Below, one piece after another: positions 1 through 13,923 of a stretch of 64,000 bases of DNA. The DNA comes from Ficedula albicollis. Taxonomy: Eukaryota > Chordata > Aves > Passeriformes > Muscicapidae. The stretch covers positions 21,881,267 through 21,945,266 of the forward strand of contig NC_021671.1 of NCBI RefSeq assembly GCF_000247815.1, read 5' to 3'. The position numbers and the translations under genes were made by a program. The notes beneath the pieces were generated by a model, which did not search any database, had not been told where the DNA came from, and worked only from the letters and a program-made list of their open reading frames with translations. How positions within the stretch are numbered: position 1 is the stretch's first letter; every line of letters begins with the position of its first letter.

Positions 1-644
<644 letters not shown>

Positions 645-3600
645 GGTCTCTCTCAAAGACCGTCACAACCCCGAGAGCTGCTGAAATCAGATTACATTAC
701 TCTCGGTTATTTCACATTTACACAAACTCACTACCAACAAGGAAGGAATTCCAAGGTGTGGTTCACAAAACTCTCCAAACAAAAAGTTCTTCTGACAGAT
801 GTTTTATGTTTTTATGTGTTTTTCTAAGAAAAGCTACAGTCCCAAAAGCTAACGCAGGCAGCTACGAGCCTTGGGTGGAAATTCTACAAACCCATGTTTG
901 ACTTTCTGAGAAAGCTTTTGATCATGACCATTGGAAAAGACAATAGCCTGTCTTTTTGTCTTCTGCTGTTCCTCAAAATCAAGATCAGCTAACCAATCCT
1001 CCTCCAAAATTAATAAAAAAATAGAATTAAAAAATAAAATTAAAAACTGCAAACAAACAAACAAAAAAGGACAGGGAACCAGGTCCCTATCCATTTTATT
1101 TAGGTAGGCTTCTGCAATGCTTTTACTAGGTCACAAGGCAAACACCAAAGCAAGCTTTTAACTCTGCTTCTATAAGCTCTTTTGCCTTCCTCTCAACTTT
1201 GCCGCTTATTTAAAAGAAACTGGAGAAAAAGCTAAGAGCAAGATTGGAATGACTCCTCAGATAATACACTTAAACATGAAATATCCCCAAAATCACACAG
1301 GATTAAGCAGACTTTCCTAATGAAGTTACTTAGCTTCCTCTTTCCTCAGAGGAGTTAGGAGTTTCTCCCCCGCCCCATTTGTCCCCTTCCTTAAATTCAG
1401 GCAGAAAGGATTAAACACTACAAAGGTGCATTGTTTCTTCTACTCTTTCCTCATCACACATACTGGTTTGTTTGTAAGGTAAGTGTATAATTCAACTGAC
1501 TTTTGTCTTCCTAAAATGCAGTGGTCAAGATGGAGAAATAAATCCATTCAGAAGACTGACAATAAATTGAATAATTAATAAGTGGTCTGGACATTAGTAA
1601 ATACAAAAATATATGACAAGATCATCATACTGTCATAACTGTAAGCCAGACACTTGGTTTGCTACAGGTTATGAGAAGGCTTGTGCATAGGCAGCAGCTG
1701 TTGGACTGGGGGGAGATTTTGTTTTGCTGGGGCTCAGGTATGAATTACACAATGAGGAGAAGCACTGGGACATTACACACACATACAAGCACATTCCCCC
1801 TCCTCCTGGGATGCTTGTCCTGGATTTTAAACAGATCACTCAGAACTTACACATATGAAGATGCAATAATTTAATGCAGGAAATTCTGCTTTAATTGAAA
1901 TTAGCCTCTTCTTCATTTAGAGAAGATGATTTCTAACATGTGAATTTAAACTTTTTGTCTCACAACCAGGCTGTTTCTTATTTTCATTAAAACAAACAAT
2001 TTATTCTGTAACTTTACTCAAAAGAATTTTTCTTTCCTTTCCTAAGAAAGTATGCACCATATATTCAATTCATATAAAAGACTTAATTGAATTGTAACAG
2101 CTTTTAGCACATGAAAATCAAAGCTTTTCATGCACTGCAGTGTATTTAGTAATATGATATATGACAAACAGTTACAAAATGTAAGAAAAATCACCAATTT
2201 ATATCCTATATGGACAACCAGTGGTTTCTTAACAGTACTAAAAGAAAAAGATAATAAAGCAAAGGTGTATCAAAACCACTGAACACAACAATTGCTGTGG
2301 CAATATTGAAACAGGGAGCATCCAGAGTTGATAAAATTCCATATTTTCCTGCTCTGTCTCCAGCCCCAGTAAAACCTGCACATGTCAGACTCCTTTATTC
2401 TGGAAGGATAAGAGTGGAAATTAAATGGTATATCTTATCTATGGTATATCTTATCTATGTGCTGTGAATTCACTAAAAAAGACTATCAGGCCCCCTTGAA
2501 AAACTGGGGGGAAAGTTCCAGAACCCAAACTTGTTCTATACACAATTTTTCTCAGGTTGAAATGGATTGGTACTTTGTCCTGTTGATTCCTCACTGGTCA
2601 CTAACACCTGCTTCAGCTGAGAGATGAGCAGTGTCTGAAATGGTGTCATTTAATCCTGGTACTAACAGACTACAACAGCACTGGTTAACACCTCACACCA
2701 GTTTGGGGCCATATTGTTTTGTTTATTTTGATAAAGACAAGCGCATGCACACAAGAGCTTCCCCAGCCCAGCATCACTTCAAAACAACAACAACGACAAA
2801 AATCCACAAGAAGAACCAAAGACTATAAAAAGACAAACACTGTAACAAAGTACCAATCAGTCTTACCCTTCAACAAAGCAAAACCTTAATCAAATAATAA
2901 ATAAGTAACCTAATATCTCCTTCTGCCTTAAATCCTTCCCCATTCCTTGCCAACCCCCACTTCCCTTGAAAACCAGATGGCCCTGGCAATATGCCCTGAA
3001 GGTCAACAGATGCACCATGTCTTTGGATGAAGAAAAGGTATATAATGTCTTTAATAATATTTCCAGATGATAAAACTAGAAAATACAAGATGAAAAAAAG
3101 CACAAAAAAAACCACAGCAAGGAAACAAAGCAAGCAGAGTTACTGTGTTAAAATATTCAAGACATCAATGAAAATAAAAGGGAAGTAGTGAACTCTTATT
3201 AATGCTATGAATAATAAATATCAAGTGAAAAGAAGATTGATGTAAAAAAAAAATGTGGTGTAAGAAATTACATAAAGAAGGGATACTAGATAACTCTGGG
3301 GACTCGTAATGGATACGGCTGCTTATTTGTCATGGCTGTCAAAAGTTATGAATTTCAAGATTTCCTTGCTTTTATAAAATGTGCCCCTATCTTTTGGCTC
3401 CATAGGAAACTGTGTCAGTGGGTGAGTAGATGCATGTGTTCATAGGTGAATAAACAGGTGAACAATTTAGCCTGGAGTGGGTTGGCTGAGGCTGCATTCA
3501 ATTCCAGCAAAGTATGCCCGGAGAGACTGAAATGAATTACAGATTAAGCTATTCCAGATTTCCACTGGTGAATCTGAGGTCCAAACCAAGGTCTGTGAGC

Positions 3601-4082
3601 CTTAATGTGAAAACCGATTCTAGTGATATTATTGTGTCTGTTGCTTTCTGTGTTCTGCTACTTCCAGATCAAATTTGTCCAATTTAACAATAGAAACAAT
3701 TTTTAACTGCCAACTTCATCAGAAAGCCAGGCCAATACCTTTCCTCAGAACATCCATGACGTGTTTCATCCTGCTCCTTATCACAACTGGGAAATCATAA
3801 AAGTTTTACCTTCAGTGCATGGGTACCATTGTGATTATCACTGACAGTATTATGGCTCCCTATGTTGGATCCCAAGACAGAACTGCATTTTAAGGCTTAA
3901 TAACTGAGGTTCTATAACTTACTACCTGTGAAAAGAGGCAGGTGTATCTATGTAGATATTCTAAGCTCATAGCACATAAAAAGCAGCACCAATTAATTCA
4001 GCACACTTTCCTGAACATGAAATAACTTTTTAGCCCCAAGTAACATGTTCCTGTGGAAGATAAAGGGCTGATGTTTATTGTA
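645..4082. other. Unique AT-rich non-coding DNA
   Basis: I find no gene in this stretch. Open frames are all under 90 codons, overlap on both strands and show no family resemblance. It contains A-rich simple sequence near 1010-1070 (AAAC repeats) and a 16-bp perfect tandem pair at 2425-2440 and 2441-2456. It looks like intronic or intergenic bird DNA. Confidence 0.7.
2425..2456 (+). repeat. 16-bp perfect tandem pair
   Basis: Two adjacent identical 16-base units, beginning ATGGTATATC and ending TTATCT, occur with no spacer. The pair is short enough to be ordinary replication slippage. Confidence 0.9.
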
Positions 4083-4773
4083 TGTCTCAGGCACTGATAG
4101 CTGTGGAGCCAGCCAAGGACTGGTGTGATAACAACCAAGGACTGTTGGCAGTAACACTGCCAGTAACACGATGTGGCTGGACAAGGGGGCCACACAGAGG
4201 TAGGGCAGCACCTTCCTGGGAGAAACACCCTTGTTCTGGCTTGAGGATACAAACACAACATGGTACAGTGCAAGCACAGGGATGAGGTTGAGAAGAAAGC
4301 ATGGACAGTAGCAGGGGATCAAGACTGCCAAAGACCTCTGAAACCCTCTGACACATTTCCAGAAAGGTCTAGAAGAACAAATTGCACATGGTAGCTCATT
4401 TGCATAGAAAATGAGAAACTTATCTCCAGAGTGGGGAATCCTCTCATTAAAAATGCACCCAACAAGGCCTAGGGACCTATGCAGCCCAGGATCCTGGCCA
4501 CACCATCAGCTGGGATCAACGCTGGAACCAGGACTGGTGATCTCTCTATTCCTTCCTTACATCCCATGTTTCTGTCTCTCCCTCTTTAATTCATCTCTGT
4601 CACTCTCTCTTCCCTTGTGCCCTAGCCCTTTATCCATATTCACTGCCACATATTTATACCTGGAGTTAAGGGACTAATGAACACCAGTTTCCATGCCAGG
4701 TGTGTAATTTACCAAGACAGCTTTGTCAGCTTTTGCAGAGCCTCTGACTTCCGTCATTCCTTTCAACCAAGCA
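4083..4773 (+). mobile_element. Probable degraded solo LTR of an endogenous retrovirus
   Basis: The block reads like the plus-strand LTR of passerine ERVs. It has an upstream motif with CTCATTTGCATAG (about 4396), then a 'GGCCACACCATCAGCTGGGAT' type segment near 4497. A long T/C-rich tract follows (4540-4640). Next is a GGAGTTAAGGGACTAATGAAC stretch near 4662, where a decayed AATAAA-like poly-A signal is expected. The 3' part contains TGCAGAGCCTCTGACTT, and a CA end is plausible near 4772. The family assignment rests on remembered consensus style, not on a search. The 5' boundary is uncertain and no target-site duplication was identified. No gag, pol or env remnant is visible nearby, so a solo LTR is the simplest reading. 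Antisense open frames of about 90-112 codons here are shadows. Confidence 0.5.
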
Positions 4774-7573
4774 TATACACTTGGTGCTCTTTCTTAGGTG
4801 TTCCTTCCTAAGGGTGGGACACCACAGTCCTTAGTTTAAAACTCTATGACCCAGAAAAAAACCCCAGTTCAGGTTTATTTTCTCACAGATTCAGAACTAA
4901 CATAAGGACCAACCAAACCTCTACCAAGTGTATACCTTAATAAAGCACCCTGAGTAGCTACATTGTAAGAAAAGTGGCCTATTTTACTTATACTTACAAT
5001 GCTTTTTGAAATGAAGCTTTCTGAATTTGTACACAAACAATATCATAAAGCCTAGTTCCATCTGAAGCTACAACCATATGAATCAAAAAGCCTTCAGCAT
5101 TCTGCTGCTAAACAGTACCAGGCACATGTGGCTATGCCACTGGGGCCAAAAGTTTTTGAGAATCTTTACCCTTGGAGAGGTATCAGATGTGCAGAGTAGT
5201 TGCCACCAAAGCAAGTGATGGAGATAGATGGTACTTCACTGGTAAAACAGTCAGGCAAGGACAAATAACGTACCCACTTTAGCTTAAAGTTGGGTGGACA
5301 GAGTTTAAGTAGGTCTGGCCTTCAGATCTGAGGACCTGTGTCCATTAGAAAGCTGCTTCTGGCCCTGAACACAAGTAGGAAGTGTTGCTTCACCATCACA
5401 GACCCACTGTCTTCCCAAACACCACTAGGTACAAAAGTAGAATCTGCCACAGTTTGGCAGACATGGCTTCTTGATGACATTTTTTCTGGCCCTGGTACTT
5501 TTGAAGAGGGTTTACAAGTCCTGAAAATAGCTTTATTTTCCTCTTCCCCCATCTATGGAAGTCTGAATACAGACAGTATATTGTCACTTCAAAGCCCAGC
5601 TAACACAGAAGCCAGAGGAGATACGTATCAGACCCCATACACTCTAGAGTAGTATTACAAATGTATACTCTATTTCAAGAAAAAATAGAATGAAGTGCTG
5701 AAAAATGAAAGCTATTAATCTGAATAATTTTATACATTTTAATAACCCCACCATAAAGACTGAAATCTTTAGAGACACTTCACTAGATTTTTTTGTGTGA
5801 ATGAGGAATAATGACCATTGTGTCAGTGGAGCAGCATTACAAGCTAGGAAAAGCCTGTTACTGATGAAATTGAAAAATAAAGCAGCATGCATGTCAGCCC
5901 AGCAAAGCAAGCTGCTGATTTCTAAGCATGATTGCGTGAAAGGGAGAAATTATATGAGAATAAAAGACTGTGAAAACTGCTCCATTTTTAGAACACAGAG
6001 AATACAAAACTGTAAACATTTTACAGTGGGTCAGGTTTGGTGCCTAACATCAGCAGCACAGCAATCACACTGTGTATCAATAATGTCAGCAGAAATCCCT
6101 CCAAAGCAGCTCCACATTATCAGTCCACTGCAACATTTATTTGCCAAGACAGAACATCAAAAACATTATCTCATAAGTTTCCTATTTTAAAAATATTTTG
6201 AACTGCTTTATATGGCCTAACACTCAAATCACTTCGTTGCAACATTTTTAAAAAAGATAAACAAAACCTCCTAGCCTCATGTGAATTATTTATTCTTCTT
6301 TTCAGAATTATAACCCAGCAAATATCAGTATAAAGAAGCTCAGAAGCATTGAATTCAGGCAGCAGTTTTCAAGATATAGTGGGAGACAAGAACCCTTGAT
6401 CAATAATAACATATTATTATTAATAAAGTATTATTTGTACTAAATTACTGCTTAGAAACGCTAACCATTAATCTTGTATGGAAGATTATATTAAAATCTA
6501 GAAAAATCTAGATTAAAAGAGAGATGAGATAGTTCTTGTCCCTAGAAGTTATAATTTATGAGTAAAATCAGAGATACAGGATGGATTCTGTTAGATGAAA
6601 AGCATAACAAAACAATGAATGCATTTCCAGGCCACACTGCAGAAGATATATCCATAGTAGCCTGGGTACTGCAGAACATGCTACACTCCACAATCTTTCC
6701 TTTAGTGAAGTATGACTGGCCCAGGTAAAGAATTGCCCTAAAGCAGCTGCACTGTTTTGTTAACCACACTAACTTGGGCTTCTACACAAAACCCCCCACT
6801 GTTCAGTGCTGTTACAGCCAATAAACAAACACTGCTCAACATTTTCAATGCAGTAATTTGTTCTGTTTTTTTAAAGCAGATACCTCCTAGAGTCACCTGA
6901 TCAGCCTGTCGCACTCTGCCCACATTCATGTCGTCACAGACCTTGTAGGATCATCCAAAATAAGGGACATAATGAAAGCAACCAGTCAGATAACAAGCCT
7001 GCTCCAAAAAGCATTGCAGTGGAGCCTTGCTCAGAGAGCTTCCATGCTGGCACAGCAGTATGAAGCAGGTATTCTAAAGGGCTTTTCAAAACAAAATCTG
7101 TGGTTGTCTTTCCAGTTCCCTTTTCAGACTCTTCTGCTCCAGTTGTTAAAAAAGAAATTACACTGGCAGCATAAAAGTGAAGTAAACAGTAGTATCTCCT
7201 ACAAATAGCATCCCTCCTATTCCTTTGGTACACTCACATTTTGAATGTGCAGTTCTTTGAAAAAGCCCTTTTTTCACCAGTACAAAAAAAAGGCTATCAG
7301 GACAGCTCTAGAAAATACAAAGAGAAGACAGTGAGAGTTTGATTCACAAGAACACATCCTTTGTTTGATATTGGTGCAGCTGCAGTGTGAAGTGTTTTCC
7401 CTGGGCTTGCAGTGACACCGACGCAGCACAGCTGACCTCTGGAAGAGGGAAACAGCTACATGGGCACTCTCGTGTTCCCAACCCGTGTGCAGTGTAGCAG
7501 TCACAGAAAAAGAGCTGTTCCAGCATGGGTCTGATAGTGCTTTGCTTAACTCAGAAAAAGGGAACCCCAATCT
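4774..7573. other. Unique AT-rich non-coding DNA
   Basis: No gene is supported. The longest frame is 129 codons on the plus strand (5801-6190). It has no hydrophobic pattern, motif or homology I recognise, and its length is compatible with chance. AT-rich runs such as the ATTATT-type tract around 6405-6440 are the only local structure. Confidence 0.65.
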
Positions 7574-7680
7574 TGGCAGTGTTCAAGGCTGGAGAAGTGT
7601 CCCTGCCCATGGCAGAGTGGGGTGGGACTAGCTCACCTTTATGGTCTATTCCAACCCTTTAACATTCTTTGATTATATTA
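7574..7680 (+). mobile_element. CR1 LINE 3' tail fragment
   Basis: The sequence follows the order of the bird CR1 3' end on the plus strand. It has a 'GTTCAAGGCTGG' element, then 'GTGTCCCTGCCCATGGCAG', then a 'GGTCTATTCCAACCCTTT' element. It closes with a degenerate ATTCTTTGATTATATTA tail that resembles the ATTCTATGATT octamer repeat of CR1. Only about 105 bp remain, so no ORF2 sequence is present. Divergence from the consensus style is moderate, indicating an old insertion. Confidence 0.8.
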
Positions 7681-8894
7681 CAAAATGAACACAGTACACT
7701 ACCTTTTGCCTTTAGCACTAATGTGGATTGCATAAACTGTGATCATGCTCAAAAGCAACACTGGTCCCACAGAAAAAGCTTATTGCTTCTTGTTTTAAAG
7801 GGATGGCAGGGAAGAAGAAGAAAAGCCTACTCAAGGGAATACAACAAACCTATGTACATCAGTGCCACAAAACTGCATTGCTAATAGCTACCAGAAAACA
7901 GCACTTTGGAAACACTGCTTGGAAGCTGGTAGGAAAGTCTACAGCTAAAGGCAATGTGCCTGGCTCTGACTGGAATTTTTGTTTAGTTTTGTCGGGTTGT
8001 TTCCCTACTCCTTTTTCCTCTCCTTTATTACCATAAACAGATGCAGATGATTAAGAGCCTAGCTGTGAAGAGCTGCGGTAGTTTCAGCCCACAGAGTCCC
8101 CAGGCAGGGCCAGGCAGAAGGGGTTACATGATCTCAAGCCACTGCTTCCACAGGGCTCACAGGCTGGATTGCATTTTCTTGAGCAGCTGATGAAGGATTA
8201 AGCCCAGCAGATGAGTACAATGGGTAATTGTCACATCTTAAACCAGCAGAGCTAAATCCACCAAAGTTTATGAGACGGTAGTTTACGTTAAAGGTCCAAA
8301 TACCAAAGAAGCTAATCACTCCTTTTAAAAGACTTTCCATTATATTCCAAGTAAGTGGCTTTCTTACTCTCTTAAGAGTTTATAATTCCTTACGCCACTT
8401 CTGCCTTTTCCAACAGGATACTGAGAGAATTAATTCATTAAAACATCAAGATCATTTGAAGAATTGAGGAAACAAACTGCTGCAAAAAGCTAGAACAATT
8501 TGCTAAAAATTGTTTTCCTTATCCCACTTAATAAGGGAATAATGCACTTGAACAGCAGAGAATTTTCTAGTGGGTTATTCAGGGGGAATTGTTTTGTGTA
8601 GATAATTTCTGTATTAGTATTAAAACCTTTCTGACCTCGAGTTACTTCAATGTAAATAAGGGCTGTATGCATTTCTATTTCACAGCACACTGTCTGCTCA
8701 CAATGCAATGCTGCGTCACTCAAACTGTGAGAAAATGAAGTCATTTTTAGAAGCACAAAATACTTCAGGAAACAACACTTCATTAATATAATCACTAAAA
8801 AGCAAGTGATTAGATTGCCTGAGAAGGTAAACTTCAAGCCTAAAGTTGCACCTTGTATATACATGTACATATATGCACGAAGATGGAGAGATGT
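7681..8894. other. Unique non-coding DNA
   Basis: I see no gene. A 68-codon minus-strand frame (8134-8340) and overlapping 136- and 89-codon minus frames (8490-8985) have no recognisable domain. The sequence is AT-rich, with a purine-rich GAAGAAGAAG patch near 7809. Confidence 0.6.
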
Positions 8895-9330
8895 GTGCAC
8901 GCACGCCTGCCTGGGGAGGGTTCCCTGGAAGCGCTGGTGAGGGTCTGGAAAGGCTCCTTCCCACCCCTCTTCCCCTGAGCTGCAAGGACTAATGCAGGGC
9001 AGCTACCTGGGAAGAAAAAAGAATCCTTCGCAGTGCATTTATAAATGTTAAATGGCAGGAGAACTGCTGAGAGACTCCTCAGGCTCGGATCCTCATTTTC
9101 TCCTGCGTGGCCATCCCTGGGACACGGCTGGAAAACAAGGCAGCCATTTTCTCATAAGCTGTTACACTCAGCACACCAGATTGAAGTGCTCGATAAGCTG
9201 CTGTTCTCTTCCTGCAGCGATCGAGGGCAAAAACAACCCATCACCCACCAGCAGGTACAACCACAGCCATCTCTGCGCTCCTGCTGAGAGCCCGAGCAGG
9301 CACGGAGGGATGGGGAGGGAGGGAGGGATG
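8895..9330. promoter_or_regulatory. GC-richer patch, possible regulatory element
   Basis: About 430 bp are clearly richer in G+C and CpG than the flanks. CpGs occur in CACGCACGCC near 8899, in the segment around 9083-9126 and in GCGATCGAGG near 9217. A TATAAATG-type motif sits at about 9041. A pyrimidine tract ending CTGCAG (9201-9217) followed 37 bp later by CAG/GTACAA (9252-9260) would be a formally acceptable splice acceptor and donor pair. Nothing here is a recognisable coding sequence, and the regulatory assignment is inference from composition only. Confidence 0.25.
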
Positions 9331-12300
9331 GGGAGCCTGGATGTGAACACATCCATGTTCCTGCATTACCCTACATCTGTGCAAAGCCTTATGGATGTGC
9401 CACATAGTGCTGCTCGCTCACGGTTTTGTGTTCCCAAAAATAAACTGCCACAAAATACTTCGCTTTTACAGAACCTGACATACTGCCCTGGGTAGAAAAA
9501 GCCTGCAACCTTGTAGTCCTTGTGGAAGAGGGATTTTAATTGCATTCAGCACAGGTATACATGCACCTGTATGCACACACATATGTGCCAATTTTCATAG
9601 GCAACCCGGCTAGCAACTTCTCTCACACGTAACCAACCTCACTCTAATAAATTTTTTGGAAACTAGACTGTCAAAAACAGTGAACACCCCAACTCTGTAC
9701 AGTGTACAGATCAGGATATTCAATATAATAGCTTGAGAATAGAAAGATTTGTCTCTAGATGTAAAGCAAGAAGTCACAGCACCTATACTTAGGTTTACTT
9801 CTATTATAATCCAGTTTCTTGTCATTTTTGTGACTCTCCCTATTTTACAAGAGTGCTTTGAAACTGGACGCTAGAAATCCAGTGAGAAAGTCATTTCAGT
9901 CTCAGCAAAATGTGTTCAGCCTTAGCTATGCTCAAATCTGATGGGGAAAAAAAATTCCCACTTAAACTTATGTCAACAGAGACTACTAGAATCCATCTGC
10001 TGAAGTCCCCCACTACCCTCTGCATGCTGCCTGCCCAGCCCTGGCTCTTCTTTTCAACACAAAGCCAGGCTCTAGCCAGACCACCCAGCCAGGCCCAAAG
10101 GAAGTCCAGGAATTGGGGTACCTGTCCCCATTTGGCCACTTCCAATGGCTCCTGCCTGGCTGGCCTGGTTGTGCTGCACTGGGCTCCTTCCATCTGGATG
10201 GAGGCTTCACAAACAGAAGGTGATTCCCTGAACCCATCAGTGCCCAAGCCTCAGGCTCAGTTCAGCCCACACAGGGTCTGGTGTACATGCCTGGCTTGGC
10301 TCTGCAAGTGCAAAGGCACATTTAATTCATTATATCCAACTTGGACATCTCTTTCCTGTGGCTGGTTTATAAGAGATACCAGTACAATCCTGTTACCTAA
10401 GGTAATCATTTTTAGGTCAGCTTTAAGCAATTTTGTCACAGGCTATCAGTGCCAGGAATACCAAAACCAGGACTGCTGTCAATACTGTGTGTTTTTAGCA
10501 CTACACCTAGGAAGTTTCCTTTCTCTACATAAAACAAGAGAACAGCCAAGGAGATGACACACAAATGAAAATGCTATTAAGACTGTAGAAAAACTAAGTA
10601 TGAGAAAAGCACACCTGAGCTGCCAAAATCTAAGACGCTGCCTCTGCTTTGCTTTTTCCAGACAAAAGCACAGTCTTACTCTGACCTCTCCCTTTCTATT
10701 GCCTGCCTCCCTGGACCATCAGCAGCTCCCCCAACCCACCACCTGCTGCTGAACCCACGCTGGGCAAACAGCAGCAGCTGAACTCAACAACACTAATGAG
10801 ACCCAGTACCTGCTCCAGCTCTTGAGCACAAGCATTAAGTTTGCCCCTGAAAACTTTGCATTTGCACTTTCACACATGTTCACTAGGGCTGTTAAATAAA
10901 AATGAGTCCCAAAACATCATTCTTAATGCTGCAAACTCTGTAACTGTTTCCCAAAGTTATTACATGGCTTTGCAAGGAGCCTAATGTAAAGAATGGCTGT
11001 AGACTAGAGATGATTCTGGCCAGCTTTTTAAGACAATAAGTGAGAATAAAGACAAGTAGAGCACCAGTACTTAAAACATGTGATGCCCTCATCAGTCATC
11101 AAAACAACTGAAACACAGCCCTGTTCTACATGATTAGCTGGTGAAGAACATGTTTGTTCTGTGGCCATTTATTTTTACTGGATAAAGTAATAAGTCTTGT
11201 TTTTCTGCCAAGTATTCATGCACCAAGGCATTTTTTAATATCTTGTATTTTGAAATGCAGGATAGCTTAAGTTTTAGAGTAGAAAGTCTCCTCATGCCAC
11301 TAAAATTCAAAGTATGTAAAACCACAGCTCTATCAATCATGCCATCTGTGCTAAAAAATGCCTTTTTTTTTTTTTTTTTTTTGACCACAAGACTATTATA
11401 TCATGTGCAGGTGGTAACATCTAAAAATGCATCACAGAAGATATATGTAAAACCAGACTACCCATTTTCTTGAATCAAACAGTAAGTAGAAAGGAACCCA
11501 TGCTGATCTAGCTCATACACCTCTTGGCACTGGAGGCTTCTCACTAGACTTGCAACCCTCACACTCAAACACTGCTGCCAGAAACGAAGCACACAGTTCC
11601 CTACACGTGTTTCATACCATCAAAACAGATAAAATGGCTTGATCTCTCCCAGGAAGGAAGGAGTTCAGCACTGGATTGAGGAGTCAGACAAGCACCATAT
11701 GGCTAGAAGGGACGGGAAGACTAAAGTGAGGGCTGAACCACCTCTCTCAGTGGCAGCAAGAGTTACATTGGCTCAGCTGTGTTGTCTAATCAAGTATTCT
11801 AAATCAATTAAGAGTGAAGCCAATTTGTACACATGAATCTTTGTATTTATAAATGAACCTAAATATTCCACAGTAATATTCCATATGGTTTATTTCCTGT
11901 AGTACATGGATAGAAACCAAGGACTGACTGAGCTCATTAGCCATGAAAACATGGTAAGCTTTTGTCCAGCAATACAAAAAAAAAAACCAAAAAAAAACCA
12001 AAAAAAACCAAAAAACCCAGTGAATAGATGAACCCTTCCTGCCCTATAAAATATGGTAAATATGGTTCCCCATGCAGGAATGTCAGTTAATGCCAGCTAA
12101 CAGTAAACACGCTGTCCCAGTTGTTCAGGATTGTCACCAGGTTTGTAAATAATTCTCCTGAATCTTCCCAGAACACTACATTTCTCACAGGTTTTAAAGG
12201 AAACGGAAGACACTTTGTGTTCATGGAGAGTATTTTCCCAGATTTTAGTTTAAGCAGTGCTGCTCCAGCAGAGCAGGGTGGCTGCAGACACCTGCAGAGG

Positions 12301-13923
12301 TAATCCTCCACAGTGCCTTCCCCACCTCATCACACAAATGGCTCAGTCACTCATCGTTCAATGGCCCAGGACGGTGAAGGATAGCCTGTCCTAAGCAGAC
12401 CTGATCTGGGCAGGCTTTGCTTTAAAAAGGTGCACACCAAAGCAAAGCATTTCAGCAATGACTCAGCACTGTGTATTAATAGCCAGCCTAAGCTCATTTA
12501 AGAGCCTGTGGCTGCCATGTGCTGGGGACAGACTGTCGAGCTGGCTGGAAGCTCATCACGCATCTTTCAGCAGCGGGCAGCAGCACGACAGGGCTGACAG
12601 TACTCTGGAATGGCAACACAGCTCAGGGAGAAGGGGAAGGAGGGCAGGATGCTGCTTTTGAATTGGCTCAGGTCAACTGCTAAGAGCTGGATTCCTTTTG
12701 TCCACAGGAGGAAGGGGAAGTGAGCAGTTGATGAAGTGGTGAAGAATTAGGTGTCTATGTAGCCTCCATGCAAAGGGAGTGGAACAGAAAGCACTGCTTA
12801 GAAGAATCTTGTATTGTCATCCTGCATGCACATACACACCTGCATGCAGAAATTAAGTACATGCTTTTGGTCATACTGCAAAGCACAAGGAGGTAAGAAA
12901 TAAAGAGAGTCATCATAATCTGATTAGCTGTGTAATTAAACAGGGAGATCAATGAGGGAAACTATAAGGAGGGTTTTTTCAGCACAGTATGCTAGCAAAA
13001 AAATGAGAAATCTGGTGGAAGTCTAATGGGATAAAGAAACAGATGGTAGGTGGACACCCAAGGGACATGGAATATGCTTAAAGATGATAATGACTAACAA
13101 TATGATTAGGAGTACATGCAAACTCACAATGGAACTGAAATGTAAGTCCTAAGACCATAAACCCCTTAATATTATAAATTAAATTTACATATTTTTATAG
13201 ACATCTACAATACAAACAGGAACTTACAAAAAATTACAAAAGGGTTGTATATAATATAAGTATCTTGTCTATTTAAGGGAATGGCTCATGTCGTCATTTG
13301 GGAAACTGGCAAATAACTGTCTACAAATATAATACAGGACCACAGGACACATATAAGAATAAAGAATTGTTTCACTACAGAAAAGAACAAGTATGAACCA
13401 CCATCACCTGAACGACCTGAAGCCTACCTCACACTACATCACTCTACTGTCCTGTAAGGACCCTGGGGAAAAAAAAGGTGGATCAAACCCTACCCACTTT
13501 TTCCATCACAAATATACCAGCAACTTCCAGCAAAATCTTCCCCATAAGGCACTGTTGTCCCAGTTGGTAAATGTGCGGGAGTAGTGACTGCAGTCTAAAA
13601 GCTGGACACACAAGCAGGTCCAGCCAAGATGTCCACTGGTGCTCAGGCACTGCCTTTCAGTTTTTTCATCAAATTTGCTACAACAGTCTCATGAAACTGT
13701 GGTGGTCCTGTGCCTTCTAAATATTTGCCAATAATTAAATACTACCTATAAACAGTACAGCCCAGTTGTAGAATTGCTTATTTCTCCACAAAATAAAGGA
13801 ACATTGTATATAAAAACGCCAGATATATACAGATAGATGGATACATACACAAAACAGTGTTAAATGGAGTAAATGTAAACAAATGATAAAAAATACATAA
13901 ACCAATGCTGCATTTATTATAAT
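9331..13923. other. Mostly unique non-coding DNA with a 215-codon open frame of unknown status
   Basis: The main point of note is a plus-strand frame at 9910-10557. It is rich in Ser, Leu, Gln, Trp and Cys and has no domain I can name. It overlaps a 118-codon minus frame across a locally GC-rich 280-bp patch, where stops are rarer by chance. I do not call it a gene. The rest is AT-rich, with a T18 run (about 11365-11382) and an A-rich ACC-interrupted tract at 11974-12017. Confidence 0.55.
11974..12017 (+). repeat. (A6-11 CC)n simple repeat
   Basis: Runs of 6-11 A are separated by CC four times in about 44 bp. This is a low-complexity A-rich tract and possibly a decayed poly-A tail, although no retroelement body is visible next to it. 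Confidence 0.85.

Noticed and set aside
3993..4356. Overlapping minus-strand frames of 112, 91 and 89 codons
   Set aside because: They lie antisense within the probable LTR, overlap in several frames and have no family resemblance.
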